DNA from: Clostridiales bacterium
Lineage (GTDB): Bacteria; Bacillota; Clostridia; Saccharofermentanales; Saccharofermentanaceae
Direction: 5' to 3'
NCBI GenBank assembly: GCA_017617525.1
Contig: JAFZWA010000038.1
Span: 42,995-106,994, forward strand
Length of the DNA stretch: 64,000 nt
Below are positions 1 to 7,745 of the stretch, piece by piece. A program made the position numbers and the translations under genes. The notes below the pieces were generated by a model. It was not told where the DNA came from. It searched no databases and saw nothing but the letters and a program-made list of their open reading frames with translations. How positions within the stretch are numbered: the stretch's first letter is position 1; each line of letters begins with the position of its first letter.

Positions 1-102
1 ATCATTTGTTTATATGGAAGATAATATAATCTTTAGCTCTTAAAAGCAAATGTATTCTTCAACAAAAACTCAAATTGATCCCATTTTTCATAGTATTTTT
101 TG

Positions 103-131
103 TTGACAAGAACGTGATTAAGAATTATCAT
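103..131 (+). promoter_or_regulatory. Sigma-A promoter for tRNA-Pro
   Basis: TTGACA at 103-108 and TATCAT at 126-131 are separated by 17 bases, so a start is expected about 7 bases before the tRNA. The AT-rich sequence from 1 to 102 shows nothing else that I can support. Confidence 0.75.
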
Positions 132-144
132 TTATAAGTCGCGA

Positions 145-220
145 CGGGGTGTGGCTCAGGTGGTAGAGTGCTTGCTTCGGGAGCAAGAGGCCGCGAGTTC
201 GAGTCTCGCCACTCCGACCA
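145..220 (+). tRNA. tRNA-Pro (anticodon CGG)
   Basis: A 76-base cloverleaf with an encoded CCA end. The acceptor arms CGGGGTG and CACTCCG pair, with one G-T. The anticodon stem CTTGC/GCAAG closes the loop TTCGGGA, giving anticodon CGG, which reads the proline codon CCG. The T-loop is TTCGAGT. It has its own promoter and terminator, so it is a single-gene unit. Confidence 0.95.
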
Positions 221-227
221 GACGAAT

Positions 228-260
228 GCGCTTGATGCTTAAAGGCATCGGGCGCTTTTT
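228..260 (+). terminator. Intrinsic terminator after tRNA-Pro
   Basis: An 11-base-pair stem (228-238 with 245-255, including two G-T pairs) with a 6-base loop, followed by TTTTT at 256-260. It lies 8 bases after the tRNA end. Confidence 0.85.
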
Positions 261-316
261 CTTTGTCCGGAATTAACGTATAATCTTAATATCTGTTTTG
301 GAAATGGAGAACGTAC

Positions 317-1090
317 ATGGATGAGATAATTAACTGGCTGATATCTCCGAAACCATATCTTTGCGTGGCGACGGTCGTTGTTGCCCTGATCGTATGGGTA
401 GCTCTTCGCCGATTCATCAATAAGGTGTTCGATAAAAACGACAGGAAAAACGGAGTCGTTTCCATTCTGGTCAATGTTGTGCGCTATTTCCTTATCATTC
501 TCTGCGTGCTTATTATCCTTCAGATCAACGGCATCAATGTCACAAGTGCCATCGCGGGACTTGGAATCGCCAGTGTAATCGTCGGTCTTGCTCTTCAGGA
601 TGCTCTGAAAGACATCATTATGGGTGTTAATATCATCAGCGAGAGCTTTTTCCGTATCGGCGATATCATCAAGATCGACAACTACTCGGGAAAAGTAGAG
701 AGTATGTCATTGAAATCTACTCATATCGTAAACGGGGAAGAAGGTTATGAGATGCATATCTGTAACCGGAATATCGATAAAGTCTGTCGCATGACAGATG
801 TGCTTCCTATTGATATTCCGCTCTCTTATGGTGAGTCCAGAGAGAAGATCAAGACTGTTTTCGGTGAACTCGTTAAGGAGATCTCTGCCTGGAAAGAGAT
901 CCGAAAAGCAGAGTTTCTCGGACTTCAGGAGTATAAGGACTCCTGTATGATCTATCGGTTGCGTCTGACTGTTAATCCGGCACAGCGTGCCACCATTAAA
1001 AGAAAAGTCTTACAGAAGATCGATGATACTCTTCAGGAGAAAGGTATTACCATTCCTTATCCGCAGATGGATGTTCATCTTGACAAATGA
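317..1090 (+). CDS. MscS-family mechanosensitive ion channel
   Basis: A 257-residue small-conductance mechanosensitive channel of the inner membrane, expected to release solutes on osmotic downshock. Two to three hydrophobic segments lie at about residues 15-30, 48-70 and 75-100. The last is Gly/Ala-rich (AIAGLGIASVIVGLALQD), the pore-lining TM3 signature of MscS. It is followed by the beta domain segment beginning near FFRIGDIIKI and a cytoplasmic alpha/beta domain. The length is normal for minimal MscS proteins. A TATAAT at 279-284 lies just after the tRNA terminator, and a GGAG stands about 8 bases before the ATG. It appears to be monocistronic. Confidence 0.9.
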   Translation: MDEIINWLISPKPYLCVATVVVALIVWVALRRFINKVFDKNDRKNGVVSILVNVVRYFLIILCVLIILQINGINVTSAIAGLGIASVIVGLALQDALKDIIMGVNIISESFFRIGDIIKIDNYSGKVESMSLKSTHIVNGEEGYEMHICNRNIDKVCRMTDVLPIDIPLSYGESREKIKTVFGELVKEISAWKEIRKAEFLGLQEYKDSCMIYRLRLTVNPAQRATIKRKVLQKIDDTLQEKGITIPYPQMDVHLDK

Positions 1091-1150
1091 TTCTGCCGTA
1101 ATTCGCTCTTTGAGATGAATTAGGGACAAGGTATGCTCGTTCACAGTTTA

Positions 1151-1180
1151 TTTACATATTTCCCGCTTATGTGATATCAT
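1151..1180 (+). promoter_or_regulatory. Putative sigma-A promoter for the 1213 gene
   Basis: TTTACA at 1151-1156 and TATCAT at 1175-1180 with an 18-base spacer, about 30 bases before the gene start. Confidence 0.5.
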
Positions 1181-1212
1181 CAAAATGATTTTATCAGGGG
1201 AGAGATAGTGTC

Positions 1213-1770
1213 ATGAAAAAGTCCTACTTGGTCTATTCCGGCTTTCTGGTCGTGATCGTAATCGTTATGATCGTTGCCGCAGTCGTTCAGGACCATCGTA
1301 CGAAAAAAGCGCAAGTTCGCGATAGCGCTAGAAAGACACTGATTTCCGCAGGCGCGACTGAAGTCGACGATTCATATGTTCCGCCGCTTCCGTCTGATGA
1401 GGAACTTCTTCATGGTGGTGAAGAAGTTGATCTTTCCGGTATTCCCGATGTTTCTGACGCGATTCCTCAATTGAAAGATCAAGATGTTGACGGTGAGTAT
1501 CTTTTTAAAACTGTCGGCGAGAAGATTCTTCGGAACGCAAAATTCAACATCGTAAGTACCAAAGTCAAAGGGCACGACGCCGAGGTAAAGGTTCACATCT
1601 ATTATGAAAACAGGCAAGGGGAGCTTGTTTTAGAGTACTTTTACTATGACGGCGAGTGGATGCTTTCCAACACTTTGGATGCCATTAACAGCCTTCAGGT
1701 CGATGGAAAAGATTATGATGAACTTGAAGCCGCTGCTTATGATAAGATCGTCAAGGAAGCAGGATTTTAA
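1213..1770 (+). CDS. Membrane-anchored protein of unknown function
   Basis: I do not recognise a function. The 185-residue protein has a short basic N-terminus, one hydrophobic segment at about residues 7-26 and no lipobox cysteine, so it should be a signal anchor with an extracellular domain. After a variable acidic linker (about 50-95), the C-terminal 85 residues resemble small NTF2-like or lumazine-binding-like ectodomains found in Clostridia, with alternating strands and aromatics such as VHIYYENRQGELVLEYFYYDG. That comparison is an impression only. It precedes another anchored protein by 22 bases, probably in the same transcript. Confidence 0.7.
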   Translation: MKKSYLVYSGFLVVIVIVMIVAAVVQDHRTKKAQVRDSARKTLISAGATEVDDSYVPPLPSDEELLHGGEEVDLSGIPDVSDAIPQLKDQDVDGEYLFKTVGEKILRNAKFNIVSTKVKGHDAEVKVHIYYENRQGELVLEYFYYDGEWMLSNTLDAINSLQVDGKDYDELEAAAYDKIVKEAGF

Positions 1771-1792
1771 GATTCAGGGGTAATAGGAGAAA

Positions 1793-2323
1793 ATGAAAAA
1801 GAGTTACATTGTTGCTATCATTATTTTAGGAGTTATTGTTCTTGGCATTCTCGGGTACGGTTGGTTTACATCCTACGGTCCGGGAAGTGATAAAGCTCAG
1901 ATGAAAAAGAGAGTAGAATACTGTCTGGAGTCATGCGGAGGCATCAACCATAACGGAAGTACATGGTCAACATACAAACCGGATGAAACAGATCTTAATC
2001 TGCAGTCTTCCGCGATCAGTCTCTGCAGATATTTAGACAAAGGAACATTTGAGGATGAGGAGCTCGCGCGTCAGGCTCTTCTCATGGGTGTCATTTTTGA
2101 TATCGACGAAGTTACACGCAAGGATGATGTTTACATTGTTACCGTTGAGCTGAAGAGATTAGACGGTACGACCGGAAAAACCTATTTCGTGTTTGAGAAG
2201 AATTTCGGTTCCTGGGATCTGAATGAATCCTGTCTTGAAAATGCGGTATATGTCGGTAACGGTTACGGCGGAGATGGCGGAAATCTTCTGGAGCTTGTAT
2301 TCAATCTTCTGGACGCTGTGTAA
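1793..2323 (+). CDS. Membrane-anchored protein of unknown function
   Basis: No family is recognised. The 176-residue protein starts with MKKSYIVAIIILG, a signal anchor spanning about residues 4-24, followed by a probable extracellular domain ending in a glycine-rich stretch near residue 160. The first residues match those of the upstream protein (MKKSY), but the domains differ, so I do not claim duplication. A GGAG ribosome binding site precedes the ATG. The spacing of 22 bases suggests co-transcription with the 1213 gene, ending at the terminator that follows. Confidence 0.7.
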   Translation: MKKSYIVAIIILGVIVLGILGYGWFTSYGPGSDKAQMKKRVEYCLESCGGINHNGSTWSTYKPDETDLNLQSSAISLCRYLDKGTFEDEELARQALLMGVIFDIDEVTRKDDVYIVTVELKRLDGTTGKTYFVFEKNFGSWDLNESCLENAVYVGNGYGGDGGNLLELVFNLLDAV

Positions 2324-2347
2324 TAGACTGAAAAGTTAGGAATTTCA

Positions 2348-2391
2348 GAGGTTGTCTCTTTCTTTTACAGATTAGAGGCAGCCTCTTTTTT
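2348..2391 (+). terminator. Intrinsic terminator
   Basis: A 12-base-pair imperfect stem (GAGGTTGTCTCT with AGAGGCAGCCTC, including G-T pairs) with a long loop, then a run of six or more T. It ends the transcript of the two anchored proteins. Confidence 0.8.
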
Positions 2392-2407
2392 ATTCTTCAT
2401 AAAGTTT

Positions 2408-2421
2408 CGAAATCGATTTCG
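2408..2421. promoter_or_regulatory. LacI-family type operator palindrome, copy 1
   Basis: CGAAATCGATTTCG is a perfect 14-base palindrome with the central CG and AANCGNTT-like core known for LacI/GalR-family operators. It lies 9 bases upstream of the -35 box of the xylanase promoter. The identical sequence occurs at 46925-46938. No LacI-family gene is in this window, so the regulator must be encoded elsewhere. Confidence 0.6.
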
Positions 2422-2430
2422 CCAAAAACA

Positions 2431-2459
2431 TTGAAGTTCTTTTTTCTTTCGGATAATAT
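2431..2459 (+). promoter_or_regulatory. Sigma-A promoter of the xylanase gene
   Basis: TTGAAG at 2431-2436 and TAATAT at 2454-2459 with a 17-base spacer. The predicted start near 2466 gives a leader of about 50 bases. This leader holds an inverted repeat at 2478-2493 (CCGGGAA-TG-TTCCCGG) just before the ribosome binding site. Confidence 0.65.
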
Positions 2460-2477
2460 GGGATAGTAATTAATTAC

Positions 2478-2493
2478 CCGGGAATGTTCCCGG
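2478..2493. repeat. Inverted repeat in the xylanase leader
   Basis: Perfect 7-base arms CCGGGAA and TTCCCGG around a TG centre. The RNA loop would be too small for a full stem, so a protein-binding site is more likely than a hairpin. It is placed downstream of the promoter where a repressor could block elongation. Confidence 0.5.
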
Positions 2494-2516
2494 CTAGGTA
2501 AATGGAGGAATATTTT

Positions 2517-4670
2517 ATGTTGAAGAAGAAGATCGGCGCCATGCTGTTGGTGCTGGCGATGCTCTCTTCCGTTGCTCTGACCGCCTGCCAAAAATCCGAG
2601 AAGGACGAGTCTGCTACATCAGAGGTTGCTTCCGAAATCGCAACTGAAACTGAAACAGAGACAGAACCTACTTCTACGGAGAGCGCGGTTCCAAGCATCA
2701 TGGAAGACTTTGGCAGCGACGTGGTTACCTATGAGCCGCGTGGTGAAGTTCAGCTGGATGTTGAAGATGCTGACGGTGCGGATGGAAAGGTGCTTCACAT
2801 TTCCAATCGTACAGAGAACTGGAATGGTGTAAATTTCCCGTGCAGCAACATGGCAGGAAACACCATCAATATCAAAACTTCTGTTAAGTCTCCGAGTGAC
2901 CATGTCATCGTTTCTCTGCAGTTTGACATGCTCGGAAGCACAAAGTATGAGAATATCATTCACATCTCAGGCTGCAAGGATTCTTTTGTAGTCGGTGAAG
3001 GATCTACTCCGATCCCGGAAACGGCTGAAAACGTTTACGTTTATATCGAGGCCGGTACAACAGATGATATCTATGTCGACTACATGTATGTAACTATCGA
3101 AGGTGATTATTTTGATCCTTCTAACGCAGCAGCTGTTGAGCTGGTAGATATCTCTTCCTATGAGTCTTTGAAGGATCTTTATAAGGATGACTTCTTAATC
3201 GGATGCTGCGTTCCGGATTCTTTCGTAACAAGCCCGGTTGAAGAGCCGAGAACACTCCTTCTGAATCAGTTCAATTCGATCACTTGCGAAAACGAGATGA
3301 AGCCTGAGAATGTACTTGACGCAGCAACCACTCTTGCTGATCCTGCTAAGTACAATGAGAGCCCGGCTCTTGATTTTACTAAGGCTATCACGATCCTTGA
3401 CTTCGCTAAGGAGAACGGACTTAAGATGCGTGGTCATACTCTCGTATGGCACTCTCAGACACCGGACTGGTTCTTCTATGAGAACTACGATACATCCGCA
3501 AACCTCGCAAGCCGTGAGCTCATGCTGAAGCGTCTTGAGAACTACATCAAGGGTGTATTCGAATTCGTAAATACAAACTATCCGGGTATGTTCTATGCAT
3601 TCGACGTAGCTAACGAGTGCGTTGATGACTCCAACAAGCTGCGTGAGAGCAACTGGACAAAGACCATCGGTGATGACTTCCTCGAGTATGCTTTCAAGTA
3701 CGCAAGACAGTATGCAGGCGACGACATCAAGCTCTTCTACAATGACTACAATGAGTACGAAACAGGTAAGCAGAACAAGATCATTGAGGTTCTTAAGCCG
3801 ATCGCTGAGGCAGGTAACCTCGACGGTATGGGTCTGCAGTCCCACATCTCCAGCCCGATTTCCATGGAAAAGTATATCGGCGCTCTGAAGAAGTATGCTG
3901 ATGAACTCGGTGTTACTATCCACGTTACCGAGCTTGACGTAAACGCTGTTAAGGGTTCCGCTAACCAGGACTATGAGCAGGGCCTCTACTTCCAGAATCT
4001 GTTCTCTGAGCTCCTCAAGGCTAAGGCTGAAGGTTATGACATCGAGAGCGTTACTATCTGGGGTCTTACAGACGCAGGTTCCTGGCGTTCTTCCGATACA
4101 CCTGTCCTGTTCCGTGGCGATCTTTCCAAGAAGCCGGCATTTGACGGTGTTGTTCTTGCGAAGAAGGGCGGAGAGCTCGAAAAGCCGTCTGACTATGTAG
4201 AACCGCCGAAGGATGACGATCCGTTCGATGATAACTTCGAGGACGGCAACTTCAATGGTTCTGCCCGTGCAGGCGCTACTCTGAAAGTTGTTGAAGACGG
4301 CGCGTTTGAAGGCAATAAGTGCCTCTCTGTTTCCGGCGCTACCGAGACATGGGACGGCTATGTTGTTAACCTTACTCGTTACCTCGGTAAGAAACTGAAG
4401 GTTTCCTTCGCTGTTAAGTCTACAGCTGCTCAGGTTTCCTTCAGTGCCGATATCGCTGACCTGTGGCCTCATATCATCGAGATCGACACATCCAGCGGTG
4501 AATGGGTTCCTGTTGAAGGTGAACTCGATCTGACAACAAACAAGTGGGTACTGCCGACCGGTGAGGTTGAGGTACCGGCTGATCTCGATTCTCTCATCCT
4601 TTACTGGGAGACACAGGATTGTACTGATGATTTCTTCGTTGACGCAGTACATATCGAGGTTATCGGATAA
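2517..4670 (+). CDS. Secreted GH10 endo-1,4-beta-xylanase lipoprotein with two carbohydrate-binding-like modules
   Basis: Hydrolyses the beta-1,4-xylan backbone at the cell surface. The ATG at 2517 is chosen because GGAGG (2504-2508) sits 8 bases before it; the upstream ATG at 2502 overlaps that site. The 717-residue product has a lipoprotein signal (LTAC, Cys24), an acidic Ser/Thr linker, a CBM22-like module (about 60-207), a GH10 barrel (about 211-555) and a second module (about 567-717) that resembles the first. In the barrel, DVANE carries the expected acid/base Glu367 and HVTELD the nucleophile Glu472. KMRGHTLVWHSQTPDWF is a conserved substrate-cleft segment. Codon use looks like that of a highly expressed gene. 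It is monocistronic, with its own promoter, operator and terminator. Confidence 0.95.
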   Translation: MLKKKIGAMLLVLAMLSSVALTACQKSEKDESATSEVASEIATETETETEPTSTESAVPSIMEDFGSDVVTYEPRGEVQLDVEDADGADGKVLHISNRTENWNGVNFPCSNMAGNTINIKTSVKSPSDHVIVSLQFDMLGSTKYENIIHISGCKDSFVVGEGSTPIPETAENVYVYIEAGTTDDIYVDYMYVTIEGDYFDPSNAAAVELVDISSYESLKDLYKDDFLIGCCVPDSFVTSPVEEPRTLLLNQFNSITCENEMKPENVLDAATTLADPAKYNESPALDFTKAITILDFAKENGLKMRGHTLVWHSQTPDWFFYENYDTSANLASRELMLKRLENYIKGVFEFVNTNYPGMFYAFDVANECVDDSNKLRESNWTKTIGDDFLEYAFKYARQYAGDDIKLFYNDYNEYETGKQNKIIEVLKPIAEAGNLDGMGLQSHISSPISMEKYIGALKKYADELGVTIHVTELDVNAVKGSANQDYEQGLYFQNLFSELLKAKAEGYDIESVTIWGLTDAGSWRSSDTPVLFRGDLSKKPAFDGVVLAKKGGELEKPSDYVEPPKDDDPFDDNFEDGNFNGSARAGATLKVVEDGAFEGNKCLSVSGATETWDGYVVNLTRYLGKKLKVSFAVKSTAAQVSFSADIADLWPHIIEIDTSSGEWVPVEGELDLTTNKWVLPTGEVEVPADLDSLILYWETQDCTDDFFVDAVHIEVIG

Positions 4671-4692
4671 TACCGATCTATAAAGTCTTTTC

Positions 4693-4726
4693 AAGGAGCC
4701 GTGTCTTCGGACGCGGCTCCTTTTTT
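4693..4726 (+). terminator. Intrinsic terminator after the xylanase gene
   Basis: A 13-base-pair stem (AAGGAGCCGTGTC with GACGCGGCTCCTT) closed by a TTCG tetraloop and followed by TTTTTT. Confidence 0.9.
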
Positions 4727-4812
4727 ATTTTCGTGAACTCTTGTTATGCTATACTTGAATTGTCGGCGAGAAGTGCTTTTCGCTGAGTAAGGAAGAAGTA
4801 GGTGGTCACGTT

Positions 4813-5319
4813 ATGAGTATCTGTGCGATCGTTGCCGTAGATGAGAACTGGGGAATCGGGAATAAGGGTGAACTTCTGATCAGCCTGCCCGAAGACCAGA
4901 AACAGAACTTCAAAGTGAAAACACTCGGGCATCCCGTTATCTACGGAAGAAAGACGCTTGAGACTTTTCCGGGCGGAAAGCTCCTTCCGGGGCGCCCGAA
5001 CATTATCCTTTCCAGAAATACGGACCTTTCTGTTGAAGGCGCGATCGTCATGCATTCGATAGAAGAGGTACTCGACTATACGAAGAAGGATCCGGATGAG
5101 ACCTTTTTTATCATCGGCGGCGCGCAGATCTACGAGCAGTTCTTGCCATATTGCGACACCTGTGTCATTTCTAAGATACATAAGTCATTTGAGGCGGACG
5201 CATTTTTCCCGAATCTTGATAACCTCAAAGAGTGGAAGCTTCTGAGCCGTGAAGCCACCGTGAATTCGGTAAAGGGCGTAAGCTTTGCTATTTGGACGTA
5301 TACGAGGATCAGGGCCTGA
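4813..5319 (+). CDS. folA: Dihydrofolate reductase
   Basis: Reduces dihydrofolate to tetrahydrofolate with NADPH in the cytoplasm. The length of 168 residues is typical. The N-terminal strand and Met20-type loop (IVAVDENWGIGNKGELLISLPED) contain the expected WGIG motif, with the acidic substrate-binding residue in the LPEDQ helix. VIYGRKTLETFP and the NADPH-binding FFIIGGAQIYEQFL follow in normal order. No thyA lies beside it, so tetrahydrofolate may be needed elsewhere, for example by TrmFO at 24834. The ribosome binding site is weak (TAGGTGG). Confidence 0.95.
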   Translation: MSICAIVAVDENWGIGNKGELLISLPEDQKQNFKVKTLGHPVIYGRKTLETFPGGKLLPGRPNIILSRNTDLSVEGAIVMHSIEEVLDYTKKDPDETFFIIGGAQIYEQFLPYCDTCVISKIHKSFEADAFFPNLDNLKEWKLLSREATVNSVKGVSFAIWTYTRIRA

Positions 5320-5332
5320 ATCCGTGTGTGAA

Positions 5333-5364
5333 TATGCACAATCCAAGTATGTGCAATGTGCATA
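5333..5364. repeat. TGTGCA-type repeats upstream of the 88-residue gene
   Basis: TATGCACA (5333-5340) is inverted as TGTGCATA (5357-5364), with a further TATGTGCA between them. There is no T-run after them, so this is not a terminator of folA. It may be a protein-binding region. Confidence 0.4.
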
Positions 5365-5406
5365 AATAAAAACGTTTCGCCATGTGCAAACTCTACAAAT
5401 AAGTCG

Positions 5407-5435
5407 TTGACTCTCCAATAGGCGAAAGTTATAAT
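5407..5435 (+). promoter_or_regulatory. Consensus sigma-A promoter of the 88-residue gene
   Basis: TTGACT (5407-5412), a 17-base spacer, then a perfect TATAAT (5430-5435). The promoter is flanked by two interleaved inverted repeats: TTTCGCC (5375-5381) with GGCGAAA (5421-5427), and TGCAAAC (5385-5391) with GTTTGCA (5438-5444). The arms overlap the spacer and the predicted start, which suggests strong but regulated expression. Confidence 0.8.
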
Positions 5436-5510
5436 GTGTTTGCAAGGTTAGGAAAGACCTTGTGAAAGAAAAGAAGGAAATAACTCATTTACTTAAAGGA
5501 GGTAGTCACC

Positions 5511-5777
5511 ATGAAGGCTTTTAACATGAGCAACGTAGATGTTCACCAGTTTATGCAGGCATTGGATTCCTGTTCCGGCGATGTAATGCTTATTACCGAT
5601 GAGGGTGACAAGTTCAATCTCAAGAGCAAGCTGAGCCAGATCACAGGTCTGATGAAACTCATCGAGGGCGGTAAGCTTGTAAGCGCGAAGATCTACTGCT
5701 CCAACCAGGAAGATGAAGCTCTGCTTTTCAGACTGAATCTTTTCGGAACAGTTGAAGATGTTGAGAACATCGGCTGA
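5511..5777 (+). CDS. Small conserved clostridial protein of unknown function
   Basis: An 88-residue acidic, soluble protein without membrane segment or signal. Similar small proteins are widespread in Clostridia, sometimes mislabelled as polyA polymerase; I know of no experimental function. The centre (about 28-60) has a DEGDKFNLKSKL segment followed by a predicted helix and a strand. It has an excellent ribosome binding site (AAAGGAGG), the consensus promoter above, a roughly 65-base leader containing a CAAGGT/ACCTTG hairpin (about 5444-5464) and its own terminator. It should be abundant. Confidence 0.8.
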   Translation: MKAFNMSNVDVHQFMQALDSCSGDVMLITDEGDKFNLKSKLSQITGLMKLIEGGKLVSAKIYCSNQEDEALLFRLNLFGTVEDVENIG

Positions 5778-5832
5778 TCTTCGATGAACATCGGTAGGAT
5801 CTTCTGATCCTGCTCACCAATCAGCGTTTCAG

Positions 5833-5863
5833 AAGGAGTTGCCAAAAGGGCGGCTCCTTTTTC
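5833..5863 (+). terminator. Intrinsic terminator
   Basis: An 11-base-pair stem (5833-5843 with 5849-5859) with a 5-base loop and a T-run. A second small hairpin, GTAGGATC/GATCCTGC, lies just upstream near 5793-5812. Confidence 0.85.
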
Positions 5864-5931
5864 TTTATATTTTCTTAGTACATTTGCTTGACTTTATAGT
5901 TATAATGTCTTGGTAGGAGGTAGTTCGGGTT

Positions 5932-6795
5932 ATGATAAAAGAACTGAAAGCGAATTTTTACAGGATCTTGCGATCTAAGTCTTTTATTGTTATCTGTATC
6001 CTCATTTTTCTTGGCGCTATTATTTCTGCGGTAGAGATCAAAATGGTCGCCGATAATCCCGGACACTGGATCGAGTATGTTGAAGAAGCGATGGCCGGAG
6101 CAACCGAATCTTCGGAAGCGGGAGACCTTGAATACGATGAAACATCAGCTTCCGTTGCGATCTTCAGTACAAATCTCAGTAGTCTCGGTGAAATCGACAA
6201 TCTGACCGGTGTTATGCGTTTGACCTGGAGTGTCGATCTGATCTGTTTTCTCCATTGCATTTTCATCGCGCTTTTTATATCGGCTGAGTATAAATCACAT
6301 TTCCATGTAAATCATTTCTCGTTAAACGCGAAACCCAGAATGATCGTGCTGATCGAGTGGCTTTCGCTCATGATCACTGTGGTTTTGGTGGAATTTGTCG
6401 CGTATGGTATTGCTTTCGGACTAAGCGCGCTGGTCTGTGATTCTTTTGATGCTACGGATATCTATAAGTTCGCGAAATATGGCACGCTCATGCTGGGTAT
6501 CATGATCGTATACGCTTCTTTCGCCTTTATGATCGCCTTTATACGTAGAGCCGCTGCGCTTGCAATCGTGTTGAGCTCGCTGTTTGTTTTCGGTGTTTTG
6601 GACTTTATCTACGGGTTTGCATCCGTATGGATCAGCGCCACGCAGTATTTTGCGTTGAATAATCTGTTCAGCACCATGGCATACGGTCATTTCGATTCGA
6701 TCAATTATTGGCTTGAAGTGTGCATAATCATCTTCTATACCGCTGTTTTCCTAGGCGTTTCACTTATTGTTGCTTCGACCCGTGATCCGTACTAA
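5932..6795 (+). CDS. ABC-2 type transporter permease-like membrane protein
   Basis: A 287-residue polytopic membrane protein. The N-terminus (ELKANFYRILRSKSFIVICILIFLGAI) is typical of ABC-2 permease subunits: an amphipathic elbow helix then TM1. An extracellular loop of about 75 residues follows, then five more hydrophobic segments between residue 98 and the C-terminus. No ATP-binding subunit is adjacent, which is unusual for this family. The next gene upstream is separated by a terminator, and the one downstream has its own -10 box. The transported substrate is unknown. Confidence 0.7.
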   Translation: MIKELKANFYRILRSKSFIVICILIFLGAIISAVEIKMVADNPGHWIEYVEEAMAGATESSEAGDLEYDETSASVAIFSTNLSSLGEIDNLTGVMRLTWSVDLICFLHCIFIALFISAEYKSHFHVNHFSLNAKPRMIVLIEWLSLMITVVLVEFVAYGIAFGLSALVCDSFDATDIYKFAKYGTLMLGIMIVYASFAFMIAFIRRAAALAIVLSSLFVFGVLDFIYGFASVWISATQYFALNNLFSTMAYGHFDSINYWLEVCIIIFYTAVFLGVSLIVASTRDPY

Positions 6796-6852
6796 GAATA
6801 GTTCTTTTGTGGTATAATAATATGTCACGAAATTGCGTTCTTAGGAGATTTT

Positions 6853-7728
6853 ATGATCAACTATCTATATAATGCCAGAGATATTGCCGCTTACTTCAAA
6901 TGGGCCGGAGTTTCCTCCCACCAGGAGAAGGAGTATTTGAATTACATTTTTCAGATCGGCGGAGATATTCTCGCAAAACCTCTCACCAGAGATTATGACG
7001 AGTTCGAAAAGGCTGTCTACAGGGAACTTTACTACCTGTGGTCTGAAGGCTTCGAGAACGAGTTTTCCGATATCGCGACGATCGCTCCGAAGGGCGCGGT
7101 CTCTTTGATCTGCGATCAGGAGTTCATTACGCTGGAATCGTACATGAAGCTTCTGGCTTTGCACCTGATCTTTTCTCGCAATCTTCCGTATGTCCATGTG
7201 AATTTCACGGGCCTTATGCTGCCTTTGGGATTGAAGGGTGATTTTGCAGATTACGAGAAGAATGTCGTAAAGGCATGCGAGATCCTTCACTTAACGACAC
7301 ATGACGTGTATAACCAGCCGTTTGACTTGAATCTCGGTATTCCGGATGAAAAGCTCTGCCTTTGCCTGGACGCTGAATTCAGAAAGAACCTTTCCGAGCA
7401 CGAAGATATAAGGATGCGCTTCCTTAAGACCGCGGCTACACGTCTTCAGGAATTCAAGAAGACTTCCGCGGCGATCGAAGAGAAGGAAGAAAAAAAGAAG
7501 CAGCGACTCTTAAAGAGAAAAATGGCGCGTGAAGCGGCAAAAGCACTGAGAGAAGCCGCTAAAGCGAAGATGGCGGAAGAAGAGAAGAAATCTGAAGTGA
7601 AGAAGGCTTCTAAGACTGCTTCGAAGTCTTCCACTAAAACTGCCGCGAAGAAAGATAGTGAAGTAAAGACCAAGGAAACAAATAAGGGGAAGAAACAGAC
7701 GAAGAGCGTCGAAAAGAAGGAAACGTAA
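6853..7728 (+). CDS. Protein of unknown function with a Lys/Ala-rich tail
   Basis: The function is not recognised. In the 291-residue product, residues 1-200 form a folded, mostly helical cytoplasmic domain with no known motif that I can see. Residues 205-291 are a highly charged coiled coil and then a disordered Lys/Ala/Ser/Thr tail ([18 protein letters not shown]), similar in composition to histone H1-like tails or the TopA tail at 24760. A TATAAT at 6813-6818 and TTAGGAG before the ATG support expression. It ends 17 bases before the dehydratase-activase gene and could share its transcript. Confidence 0.7.
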   Translation: MINYLYNARDIAAYFKWAGVSSHQEKEYLNYIFQIGGDILAKPLTRDYDEFEKAVYRELYYLWSEGFENEFSDIATIAPKGAVSLICDQEFITLESYMKLLALHLIFSRNLPYVHVNFTGLMLPLGLKGDFADYEKNVVKACEILHLTTHDVYNQPFDLNLGIPDEKLCLCLDAEFRKNLSEHEDIRMRFLKTAATRLQEFKKTSAAIEEKEEKKKQRLLKRKMAREAAKALREAAKAKMAEEEKKSEVKKASKTASKSSTKTAAKKDSEVKTKETNKGKKQTKSVEKKET

Positions 7729-7745
7729 GGGGAAAGAAAGTTTTC

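Noticed and set aside
1099..1124. TAATTC/GAATTA inverted repeat after the MscS gene as a terminator
   Set aside because: Stem of only 6 pairs and no following T-run.
2502..2516. Upstream ATG at 2502 as the xylanase start
   Set aside because: It overlaps the GGAGG that serves the ATG at 2517, and the latter gives a proper lipoprotein signal.
3195..4694. A 499-codon open frame opposite the xylanase catalytic region
   Set aside because: Shadow frame; it runs into the terminator and has no protein-like motif pattern.
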